This document shows positions 9,670-17,497 of a stretch of DNA of 64,000 nucleotides, in pieces; position 1 is the stretch's first letter, and each line of letters begins with the position of its first letter. Source of the DNA: Clostridium sp. CF012 (lineage in GTDB: Bacteria; Bacillota; Clostridia; Clostridiales; Clostridiaceae). The stretch spans positions 26,883 through 90,882 of the forward strand of contig NZ_JAHLEF010000017.1 of the NCBI RefSeq assembly GCF_018861755.1, given 5' to 3'. The notes under the pieces are model-generated. The model saw only the letters and a list, made by a program, of their open reading frames with translations. It did not search any database and had not been told where the DNA came from. A program made the position numbers and the translations under genes.

Positions 9670-11385
9670 TTAACCTTTTTTTAAAACTTCAGTGAGCATT
9701 GGTACAACTTCATACAAATCACCCACAATACCATAATCAGCATGAGAAAATATTGGAGCTCTTTCATCCGTGTTAATAGCAACAATAATCTTGGCATCAC
9801 GAATTCCACGCACATGCTGAACCTGACCCGATATTCCAATAGCTAGGTACAATGACCCTTTAAATTTCTGACCAGATATTCCTACATATCGATCAAGAGG
9901 CATCCATTCGTTTTCCTCAGCAACAGGACGAGAACAACCAACTTGAGCCCCCATAGCCTCTGCCAAGGCTTCTATTATAGGCAAGTCCTTTTGATCAACT
10001 AAACCGCGCCCTATACTGCATACTTTATCGGCATCGCCAATATTTCCACCCAGATGTACATTCGAGCTATCTTGACTTTTGATGTTTTCAATTTTTAGAT
10101 AGTTTATCAAAGTGGCTATTTTTTCTTCCGTGGAGCCTTCTTTTATAATAATACCCTTACGGTTTTCCGTTACTACTTTTGCAGCAGGTTTAATTTCTGC
10201 TACATTTGTGGCACTAATAACGCTGGCTGTGGGAGTTTTTTTAGAATTATGCAAAATTGAATGAGAAATGATTAGCTTATGAATTTCATTCGTACCCTCA
10301 TATATTGTACAAATTTTAGCATCACGATACATGCGTTCCACAGCAAAACCCTTTATGTAGCCATACCCTCCATAAATTTGAACTGCATCATTAACAACTT
10401 CAAGGCAAACATCAGAAGCGTAGAGTTTCGCCATGGCAGATTCAGTTCCATAGGACTCATGCTCTTGCTTAAGTTCAGCTGCACTATATACCATAAAGCG
10501 GGCCGCACGAATTTTAGTAGCCATATCCGCAAGTTTAAATGCGATGACTTGTTGTTCGCAAATGGGTTTCCCAAACTGAACCCTTTCTTTAGAGTATTCT
10601 AGAGCCTTTTCATAAGCTCCTTGGGCAATTCCTAGTGCTTGCGCAGCAATACCAATACGTCCACCCTCTAATGTCATCATAGCAATTTTGAACCCTTGTC
10701 CTTCTTTTCCCAGCAGGTTTTCAGCAGGTACTTTGACATCACGGAAGAGCAGCTCAGCCGTAGCAGATGAACGAATACCCATTTTATTGTAATGTGTACC
10801 AAAAGTAAATCCTTCCCAATCATTTTCCACAATAAAAGCACTAATTCCCCTAGTTCCTATTCCTGGAGTAGTAACTGCAAATATTACATAAATTTGTGCA
10901 TATCCACCGTTAGTGATAAATATTTTTGCGCCATTAAGTATATAATGATCCCCCTTTAACACAGCAGTGGTTTCTGTGTTACTAGCATCACTGCCAGCAT
11001 TTTCTTCTGTTAGACCGAAGGCACCAATCTTCTCCCCAGAAGCAAGTGGAGTAAGATATTTTTCCTTTTGCTCCTCTGTTCCAAATTCCATAATAGGCCA
11101 TGATCCTAGTGACACATGTGCAGATAGTGCAACACCCACTCCTGCATCCACCCTAGACAATTCTTCCACCGCAATGGCATAAGTTAATATATCCATTCCA
11201 GCTCCTCCATATTTTTTCGGATATGGAATTCCCATAATATCTAATTCGCCCATTTCCTTTATAATTTTTTCCGGAAAAATACTTTTTTCATCCAGTTGAA
11301 AGGAAATTGGTTCAATTTTAGTTTCAGCAAATTCTCTTATAATATTTTTAAGTGATTCCTGTTCATTAGTTAATTTAAAATTCAT
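9670..11385 (-). CDS. Acyl-CoA dehydrogenase fused to EtfA FAD domain
   Basis: One open frame of 571 residues joins two partners normally found as separate chains. Residues 1-380 are a complete short-chain acyl-CoA dehydrogenase: GLTEENAGSDAS (FAD/substrate loop, 124-135), ITNGGYA, RVQFGKPICEQQ, QIYGGYGYIKGF, and catalytic Glu363 in IYEGTNEIH. After a ~50-residue linker with a charged segment, residues 450-571 match the C-terminal FAD-binding domain of electron transfer flavoprotein alpha: GRGL (459), CSRPVAEENEW (484), YVGISGQ (500), AIGISGQVQH (515) and INTDERAPIFSHADYGIVGD (537). The EtfA N-terminal domain and EtfB are absent here. Known biology: this EtfA domain is the mobile carrier that takes electrons from acyl-CoA dehydrogenases. 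The fusion would tether the carrier to its dehydrogenase. RBS GGAGAT precedes ATG; the gene is monocistronic. Substrate chain length is unknown. Confidence 0.92.
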   Translation of the reverse strand: MNFKLTNEQESLKNIIREFAETKIEPISFQLDEKSIFPEKIIKEMGELDIMGIPYPKKYGGAGMDILTYAIAVEELSRVDAGVGVALSAHVSLGSWPIMEFGTEEQKEKYLTPLASGEKIGAFGLTEENAGSDASNTETTAVLKGDHYILNGAKIFITNGGYAQIYVIFAVTTPGIGTRGISAFIVENDWEGFTFGTHYNKMGIRSSATAELLFRDVKVPAENLLGKEGQGFKIAMMTLEGGRIGIAAQALGIAQGAYEKALEYSKERVQFGKPICEQQVIAFKLADMATKIRAARFMVYSAAELKQEHESYGTESAMAKLYASDVCLEVVNDAVQIYGGYGYIKGFAVERMYRDAKICTIYEGTNEIHKLIISHSILHNSKKTPTASVISATNVAEIKPAAKVVTENRKGIIIKEGSTEEKIATLINYLKIENIKSQDSSNVHLGGNIGDADKVCSIGRGLVDQKDLPIIEALAEAMGAQVGCSRPVAEENEWMPLDRYVGISGQKFKGSLYLAIGISGQVQHVRGIRDAKIIVAINTDERAPIFSHADYGIVGDLYEVVPMLTEVLKKG

Positions 11386-11539
11386 TAAGACATCTCCTAT
11401 TATAATATTATTTTAATTTTTCAAGGTTAAAATATCTTTTTCACTTATAATACTATATTCTACAATTTTGGGTTTAATCCTCCTTATTTTTAATTAATAT
11501 TCTATAATAGTTAATATCTGTTCATGCTTTTTTTCCAAT

Positions 11540-12036
11540 TGTTTCAGATGATGCAATAGCTGAAATGTCTAAGGCTGGCATTAATGTAATTAGAGTTGCA
11601 GGAATAAATAGATATGAAACATCTGTTGAAGTTCTAAATATTTAGCTAAACAACAAAAAATTACTAATGTTTATGTATTTAATGGATATACTCCTGCTGA
11701 TGCTTTAACAGTTGCATCTAAGGCAGCAATAGATAAATCTCCAATAATCTTAGTAGAGCAAAAATCAATTTCAAAAGAAGTTCCAGACTGGTTATCTGCT
11801 CAAAATCTTAAATCAGCTTATGTCATAGGTGGAGTTGGAGTTGTTAGTGATTCAGTTATGGAAGCATTAAATAAACTTACATCAGAAAACATAACTAACA
11901 ATAGGCTTGGTGGCATGGACAGATATGAAACATGCCATAGTTGTAGGTAAGTTCTTTAATAAAGAGCAAACAAATATTTATGTAACTGAAAGTCTTAAAT
12001 TAGCAGATGCTTTAGTAATTGCACCAAAATATAAAA
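11540..12036 (+). pseudogene. Fragment of a CWB2 cell-wall-binding protein
   Basis: Plus-strand remnants of putative cell-wall-binding repeat 2, the module anchoring clostridial surface proteins. Recognisable pieces: INVIRVAGINRYETSVEVL, then TAG and a frame change, then NVYVFNGYTPADALTVA, KSAYVIGGVGVVSDSVME and RLGGMDRYET, a second frame break, and IYVTESLKLADALVIAP. At least two frameshifts and a stop, plus missing ends, make it non-functional. There is no start codon or RBS. Confidence 0.85.
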
Positions 12037-12091
12037 GTTCTCATAATTTTAACGTTAGCTTAATCTTCTTTTAACATAAACATGAGATTAT

Positions 12092-12205
12092 ATGTATATG
12101 AAGAAGGGAGAGTGGACTATTTTGAGTAATGAACAAATATTTATAATCAGTGAAGATGTCATTGATGAATGCCTTGCTGAATCCATCGAAAAAATAAGCA
12201 AATAA
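12092..12205 (+). CDS. Possible 37-residue acidic peptide
   Basis: Short frame from ATG at 12092 (or TTG at 12122 behind GAAGGGAG) ending in KIS-K and TAA. The body is acidic (SEDVIDECLAESIEK) and not recognised. A strong terminator starts directly after the stop, which favours a transcribed unit, although the transcript could come from a lost upstream gene. Confidence 0.35.
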   Translation: MYMKKGEWTILSNEQIFIISEDVIDECLAESIEKISK

Positions 12206-12240
12206 AAAACAAGTCTAACATGGTGAGACTTGTTTTTTAT
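12206..12240 (+). terminator. Terminator after the small peptide frame
   Basis: Stem AAAACAAGTCT / AGACTTGTTTT with a following T run; near-symmetrical, so it may also stop minus-strand transcription. Confidence 0.8.
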
Positions 12241-12276
12241 TTGCTTCAATTTCCTTTAGGATCCTCTTACCAATTT

Positions 12277-12317
12277 GTACCTTCATATATTGTACAAATT
12301 TTAGCATCACGATACAT
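12277..12317 (-). pseudogene. 41-base remnant of an acyl-CoA dehydrogenase gene
   Basis: Matches 40 of 41 bases with 10292-10332 inside the dehydrogenase-EtfA gene, covering the region coding MYRDAKICTIYEG around the catalytic Glu. It is flanked by unrelated sequence, so it is the scar of a duplicated or deleted second copy. Confidence 0.8.
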
Positions 12318-12321
12318 AGGT

Positions 12322-12561
12322 TCAACTCATTACAATGTATAGGATACTCCATACGATATGTGATATATTTATTAATCCATATAATATTAGCCATGCAATA
12401 ATTATTATGTTGGACTGGTGTAACTGCTTTGAGGTGGCTTTTTTCATTCTTTGGTAAACCCAAAGCAGCAATGCCAATGGGACCACTATTTTAATGATTA
12501 GACTTAGTACTTGCATATTGTTTACCACTGGTGCCATAATAGCATTTGCTTCTAAGAACAT
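12322..12561 (-). CDS. Small hypothetical membrane protein
   Basis: 79 codons with two clear hydrophobic stretches (about residues 17-36 and 51-77) separated by a basic loop (QRMKKATSK). No RBS is convincing at ATG 12561; an internal ATG at 12537 is an alternative. It sits directly beside dehydrogenase and CWB2 debris, so it may itself be a truncated gene. Family not recognised. Confidence 0.4.
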   Translation of the reverse strand: MFLEANAIMAPVVNNMQVLSLIIKIVVPLALLLWVYQRMKKATSKQLHQSNIIIIAWLILYGLINISHIVWSILYIVMS

Positions 12562-12679
12562 ACCCGTGTTGACTAGGAAAAGTGTAAATAATATATCAGA
12601 CCATGTGTGTAAGTTTTAAACTTAGGTTAATTGAAGGTTGCTACATTAAATATACAGCTCAAAGTTCTAAATACTTCTA

Positions 12680-14011
12680 TTACTTATCAGTGTAGTAAAT
12701 GTAATTTCTATTAACTGAAATATCCCCTTTTTCTTTTATTATTTTAACTCTCGGTTTAATTTTATCATCATCTAAAATATTCACAATAACACTTTTATCA
12801 GTAGCATTTATAATTTTAATATTGGCTCCTGATAAATCTGACACTAAGCCTCTTTTTTGTGAAACTATATTTAGAATTATATTCTCTCCAGTAGGTACAA
12901 ATTCAATATGATCGCTAAACTCTTTAGGATATGTTTTTATGCCTGTTTTATATTTATAAAAATATTTATTTCCAACTTTTTCAAAAGAAAACTCTACTAA
13001 CTCTGTTCCTTCATTATCTGAATAAATATATGATTGCTTTGACTGGTCTTTTGCCTTTTCAATTGTTACAGTGTGCAAATCAGATGCTATAGGCTTTGTA
13101 CTCATAACAAAGTCATTTTTTGTTTCATCCTCTGCTACCTTATTTTCTTCTTTCTTTATTATTATTTCATTGTCATCTTTTACTGCATTATTTTCTCCAT
13201 TATTTGTTATTATCTGATTATTAACTTGTAATGAAGTAGATGACCCAACAAAAGGCTTCACATTACCATTAGGCTTTTTATAATCCCACTTAAAGTTATC
13301 ATTATCATTAAGTTTAGGAATACCATAAAACTCTAACATAAGAGTTCCTGATACGTCACTACCCTCAGCTCCATCTAGCTTTATATTATTTATAACTATC
13401 TTTTTATCGTAAGCTTCTACTTGACCTATAAAACCTATAATTTCATCATACATACCCTTAAATTTAAGTGTAACTTGCATTTTATATGCACCAATAATAT
13501 TTGCATTATCAGTTTTTGTAGTAGCATTATTATTATTTGTTTTTTCACTATTAGCATCTTTTTTAGAATTAGCATTAAAGTCACTTACAAGCTTGTCTAA
13601 TTCATTGCTAGCAATTTTGCTTTTATCTTCATTATTAACATTTTTGCTAGTATCTGCTGTGGTGCTTTCACCATTTATTTCTGAAAACTCTAACACATCT
13701 GCCTGAAGATCACTGTCCTTAATCATTTTGTCTAAAACCACTATGATCTGTTCCTGTTCAATAGATGTAAATAGCTTATCTGTTTCATTAAATATTTTAG
13801 CATTCAAAGTTTTATACTGTTCACTCATTTTATTTTTTGAGGCAATTTTCACTTTAGCCTGCTCCCATTTTTGAGAGTACGTATATCTACTTGCTTTTAA
13901 TTCACTTATCCTTTGAATTTGTTTTGTGTAAATAAAATTATAAAAGCTGTAGCCTAATAATACTATTAATAAAGCTCCTATTAATACTTGTTCTCTTTTA
14001 GTTATCTTCAT
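12680..14011 (-). CDS. pilO: PilO-like type IV pilus assembly protein
   Basis: Inner-membrane alignment-complex protein, last gene of the pilus operon. One N-terminal membrane helix (about residues 8-26 of the 443-residue product), then a coiled coil and an Asn/Lys-rich low-complexity linker, then a small alpha/beta segment (AYKMQVTLKFKGMYDEIIGFI) typical of PilO. It is about twice the usual PilO length (~200). The extra C-terminal ~230 residues are a second low-complexity linker plus a beta-rich domain (FSFEKVGNKYFYKYKTG...) that I do not recognise. ATG at 14011 lies inside the end of pilN (14 bases of overlap) with AAGGACG upstream, so the two are translationally coupled; an ATG at 14020 is less well placed. 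Confidence 0.75.
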   Translation of the reverse strand: MKITKREQVLIGALLIVLLGYSFYNFIYTKQIQRISELKASRYTYSQKWEQAKVKIASKNKMSEQYKTLNAKIFNETDKLFTSIEQEQIIVVLDKMIKDSDLQADVLEFSEINGESTTADTSKNVNNEDKSKIASNELDKLVSDFNANSKKDANSEKTNNNNATTKTDNANIIGAYKMQVTLKFKGMYDEIIGFIGQVEAYDKKIVINNIKLDGAEGSDVSGTLMLEFYGIPKLNDNDNFKWDYKKPNGNVKPFVGSSTSLQVNNQIITNNGENNAVKDDNEIIIKKEENKVAEDETKNDFVMSTKPIASDLHTVTIEKAKDQSKQSYIYSDNEGTELVEFSFEKVGNKYFYKYKTGIKTYPKEFSDHIEFVPTGENIILNIVSQKRGLVSDLSGANIKIINATDKSVIVNILDDDKIKPRVKIIKEKGDISVNRNYIYYTDK

Positions 14012-14570
14012 AATTATCAACGTCCTTTAAAGTACAATTTAAACTAAAAGTAAGGTTTTCAGTTTCCGTAGATGATGAATTTATGGTAGCAATATGAACT
14101 TCTTTTACAATATCTAAGCTTCGTAAAGATCGCTCAAATACCGCTATTGTTTCTCTATCTTTTCCTTCAGCTTCAAGTTGCATTCCAGTGGCATCTAAAG
14201 CCATGGATTTAAAATAAACACCTTCAGGAACACAAGCATTTATTTTATCTATTACTTTGCTACCTACAAAATCATTATTATTTATGCCAGTATTAATATT
14301 TACTACCATACCACTGTACTTATTCATAATAGCTAATTTCTTTTCTTCATTTTCAATTTCTTTCAACTTATCAATATTATCTTTTGAATTTAGATTTTGC
14401 TGTATATCCACTATCTCTGAATTTAACTTACTTATGTTAAAATAGTTAAATACACACATAAAAATTACCAAAATTACTAAACATGTAGATAAAATAGCAC
14501 CATACAAATATCCTTTTTTAAAATCTTTTCTACTTCCTGCATATGTATCAAAAAAATTAAAATCCTTCAT
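13998..14570 (-). CDS. pilN: PilN-like type IV pilus assembly protein
   Basis: Inner-membrane protein that binds PilM by its short N-terminal peptide; here the peptide reads KDFNFFDTY, close to the NLL/NFF-type PilM-binding motif. A membrane helix follows (about 22-42), then a coiled coil and a ferredoxin-like domain ending in LTFSLNCTLKDV. The annotated start is ATG at 14570, placed behind TAGGTGA; a GTG at 14579 abuts the pilM stop. It overlaps pilO and follows pilM directly, so the three are one translational unit. Confidence 0.85.
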   Translation of the reverse strand: MKDFNFFDTYAGSRKDFKKGYLYGAILSTCLVILVIFMCVFNYFNISKLNSEIVDIQQNLNSKDNIDKLKEIENEEKKLAIMNKYSGMVVNINTGINNNDFVGSKVIDKINACVPEGVYFKSMALDATGMQLEAEGKDRETIAVFERSLRSLDIVKEVHIATINSSSTETENLTFSLNCTLKDVDNYEDN

Positions 14571-14579
14571 AAATTTCAC

Positions 14580-15695
14580 CTACCTCAATCTTATTATTGC
14601 TCCTATAGCGTTTAGATATTTGCTTAAATCTAGCTCTATTTTAGCTGAATCTACTTTAGATAAATCTACTTTCGCTTGCTTTACATTAAGCTCTTTTGTT
14701 TTAGAACAGTTTACATTACTTAATCTCTGTATTTTGGTAACAGGTAAATACAATGCATCTTTTATAAACGTTTCTATACCCTTAAGATTAGAACTTCCTC
14801 CATAGATATATATCTTATCTATTTTATTTCCTTGTTCTTTATTTTTGTAATAATTAAATAATTTTTCTATTTCTTGAGTCCACATTATTATCTGTGCTTT
14901 TGCGATATCATTTATTGTTGGACTCTTCATTTCACTTAAAGATCCTCCTTGTAAATCACAAAATTTGATCTTTTGCTTTTCAGCTTCTTCTTCTGAAATA
15001 GATAATTGCTTAGAAATATCTATTTCTATATTAGAACCACCATAAGTAATAATTCTGGTAAACTGAACATTTCTATCTGTAATAATATTTACATTTATGA
15101 AATCATATCCTAAATCTATAATTGCGACAGTATCTTCTATGCTATAATTTTCATCATTAACTCTTATATCTTCAATAAATAATTTATTAATACTATTTGA
15201 ACTGATATCTAATGCTACTGCATTCCCATTTAATTCTTTTACTAACTTATAATATCCCTCTGCCATTGTTTTAGGATAAACTACTACTGTAATTTTTGCC
15301 ATCTTTACATTTTCGTCTTGGAATTCTTCTAATATTCTATATTGAATTATATAATTTTCAAACTTAATTGGTAAATATTTTTCCATTTGAAAATTAATTA
15401 TAGAGACCATATCTTCTTGTTTTGCTACTGGAATTTCAATATCTCTAGTTATAACTGATGTACTTTTGGTAGTGATAATAATGTTTCTACATTTTATACT
15501 TTGTCCTTGCAAAACATCCATAATTTCACTTTTAAATTTAGTTACATCTAAAATATTCCCATCATTATAACATCCCACTGGAGTAGGGATAGTAATAGCT
15601 TTTTCTATAATAACGTTTTTTCTACTTTGACTTCCTAGAACTATCTTTGTGTTTTTTGAACCTATGTCTAGGGATAATACCTTTTGGTTGAACAT
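14580..15695 (-). CDS. pilM: PilM type IV pilus actin-like protein
   Basis: Cytoplasmic actin/FtsA-fold ATPase that links the pilus motor to PilN-PilO. 371 residues, usual length. Phosphate-1 motif LDIGSKNTKIV at residues 9-19, phosphate-2 motif IDLGYDFINV near 194, adenosine motif IYGGSSNLKG near 299, and Q-rich helix EMEKYLPIKFENY typical of PilM. RBS AGAGGTGA precedes ATG. A hairpin lies in the 225-base gap between this gene and the minor pilin gene upstream. A broken copy of the same gene lies at 19.8-20.1 kb. Confidence 0.92.
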   Translation of the reverse strand: MFNQKVLSLDIGSKNTKIVLGSQSRKNVIIEKAITIPTPVGCYNDGNILDVTKFKSEIMDVLQGQSIKCRNIIITTKSTSVITRDIEIPVAKQEDMVSIINFQMEKYLPIKFENYIIQYRILEEFQDENVKMAKITVVVYPKTMAEGYYKLVKELNGNAVALDISSNSINKLFIEDIRVNDENYSIEDTVAIIDLGYDFINVNIITDRNVQFTRIITYGGSNIEIDISKQLSISEEEAEKQKIKFCDLQGGSLSEMKSPTINDIAKAQIIMWTQEIEKLFNYYKNKEQGNKIDKIYIYGGSSNLKGIETFIKDALYLPVTKIQRLSNVNCSKTKELNVKQAKVDLSKVDSAKIELDLSKYLNAIGAIIRLR

Positions 15696-15789
15696 GGGTG
15701 GTCACCTCTCTTCAGTGTATTGGTTTGAAATGTTTCTATAAATTTCTAATTTTTCTTCACTTCATTCAAATCTAATATGTAAAAAACAT

Positions 15790-15847
15790 GCACCCAGTAG
15801 ATATAAGCTTGTCCCTACGATTCAGCTATCATTTTATTACTGGGTGC
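15790..15847 (-). terminator. Hairpin between minor pilin and pilM, possible attenuator
   Basis: Perfect 10-base arms GCACCCAGTA / TACTGGGTGC enclosing 38 bases, followed on the minus strand by ATGTTTTTTAC. It could end the pilin transcript and reduce expression of pilMNO. Confidence 0.6.
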
Positions 15848-15920
15848 AACAACTGTAATTATTAAATAACTTTCAATTGTCCAAGTAACAACTTGTATTG
15901 TTCAGTAGTCGGAGTTTATA

Positions 15921-17477
15921 CTACTTATTGTCAACAACGTTTAGTGTATAAGTCATTTTTTTATTTGGATTTGTTAATGAGGTTCCTTCTAACTTATATT
16001 GACCAAGGGTATTCAAATTAACTGTGCCAGTCCATGATACAGCTACAGGCTTTTCATAACCTCTAGACATCTCTGCTAAAACAAATGAGGGTAAATTAAA
16101 ACTTGCTCCTAATTTTATATTACTTTGCATAGATTTAAGTTCACTTATATCCCCTATTAGAATAGGTGATTTATATTTTTCATTAAAATATTTTTCAATA
16201 GTATCGATTTTCTCAGAAGTTAGTCTACCCTTATATATTACAACCTCTGCAATATCAACATTAGGACCACCTATTCTAAACTTATCATTTTTCGAACTAA
16301 TTGCTTCTTTTACAAGAAACCATTTTTGACCTCCAGTGGTCTCTTCTTTTGGTATACTAAATTCATGTTCCCCATTTTTCAAAAAAACAGATTCTTCATT
16401 TCCTATTTTATTTCGAACTACGGCAAAGATATAAATATCATTATTATTTGTATTTTGACTTGGTATTTCTAAATATTGATCATTTGCACTAAAGCTCACA
16501 TATTGCCATTTAAACCCTGTTCCCATTCCCATTTTCATTAACTCTGGTGTTTTATCGATCTTACTTGCAGATTCATTTGGTATACTTTGACCGTATATAC
16601 TTGAAATATCAAGCCATTTTCTGACCTTATTTACATCTACTTCAGTAGGAGCAGATGGATCTATAAATCCTGCATCAAAATGAGATACCGCATTTTGTGT
16701 TATGGGTAAGCCTGATATAAAAACCGGTGAACTTACACTTTGTTTGCCAATTTTACCTGACTTAGCACCCGGAGTTGCAGTAAATATAATATGTCTGCCC
16801 TTATACTCCTCTAATGATAATGGAAAAGTCCTTTCGTAAGAACCAAAATTATTTATAGTCTCATTGGACACCAACTCATAATCCCTTGGGAAAAGAGGAT
16901 AATAATATGAATCATTTATAATGTCATCGTTTAAACTAAACCTTGGATCTTTAGGTAACGGCGTGGTATACTCCTTAGTTGAAACATACCACTCAACTAC
17001 ATTCAACAAATGATCCCATTTATATGCAGCATCATTCTCAAAATTCCCAACTATACTAAAGCCTCCTGTAACATATCCATAAGAGACATTGTTACTCCCT
17101 TGTTTTACCTTTATCCCAATATTTTTAAGCGCGATAGGCGTTAATACTTCAGGCTTAACGTTGGAAACAAGAGTATAATATGCTTTATTATTATGAGTCT
17201 TTTCAACTTCATAATAATTTACTTTAATTCCACCTAAACTGTTAAAAATGACTTTTTCTTTTAAAATTAATTCTTTATTTCTAATCTTTTCTTTCACATT
17301 ATCAATTTCCATTTCCATATCCCGTTGAGTTAAAAATACTTCTTGGGAAATAACCTTGGTTTTATTAAGAAATATGAAATGACTGCTCAAAATCGTTAGG
17401 AAGCTTACGCTGATAATACCTAAAATAGCAATAGCTAAAATAACCTCCACTAAAGTAAAACCATTTCTTTTTCGCAT
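15921..17477 (-). CDS. Modular minor pilin with lectin-like and Ig-like domains
   Basis: Type IV pilin-like protein of 518 residues, several times the size of a normal pilin. The class III signal is MRKRNG|FTLVEV, with Glu at mature position 5 and a hydrophobic helix. A pilin-like body runs to about residue 260. Then comes a ~175-residue module (AVSHFDAGFIDP, VRKWLDISS, DIYIFAVVRNK, GGPNVDIAEVVIYKGRLT) with the strand pattern of LamG/concanavalin A-like lectins, and a final ~75 residues like bacterial Ig-like group 4 (VAVSWTGTVN...LGQYKLEGT). ATG at 17477 is preferred because AAGGTGAG sits 5 bases before it; the longer frame from 17531 would overlap the previous gene and put 23 residues before the cleavage site. 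In Streptococcus sanguinis PilC a lectin module is similarly grafted onto a pilin. Function: probable glycan binding at the pilus tip (inference). Confidence 0.82.
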   Translation of the reverse strand: MRKRNGFTLVEVILAIAILGIISVSFLTILSSHFIFLNKTKVISQEVFLTQRDMEMEIDNVKEKIRNKELILKEKVIFNSLGGIKVNYYEVEKTHNNKAYYTLVSNVKPEVLTPIALKNIGIKVKQGSNNVSYGYVTGGFSIVGNFENDAAYKWDHLLNVVEWYVSTKEYTTPLPKDPRFSLNDDIINDSYYYPLFPRDYELVSNETINNFGSYERTFPLSLEEYKGRHIIFTATPGAKSGKIGKQSVSSPVFISGLPITQNAVSHFDAGFIDPSAPTEVDVNKVRKWLDISSIYGQSIPNESASKIDKTPELMKMGMGTGFKWQYVSFSANDQYLEIPSQNTNNNDIYIFAVVRNKIGNEESVFLKNGEHEFSIPKEETTGGQKWFLVKEAISSKNDKFRIGGPNVDIAEVVIYKGRLTSEKIDTIEKYFNEKYKSPILIGDISELKSMQSNIKLGASFNLPSFVLAEMSRGYEKPVAVSWTGTVNLNTLGQYKLEGTSLTNPNKKMTYTLNVVDNK

Positions 17478-17497
17478 AAAACTCACCTTACTCTCAT

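Noticed and set aside
12215..12463. Minus-strand frame of 82 codons
   Set aside because: It overlaps the dehydrogenase scar, the terminator and the better membrane-protein frame.
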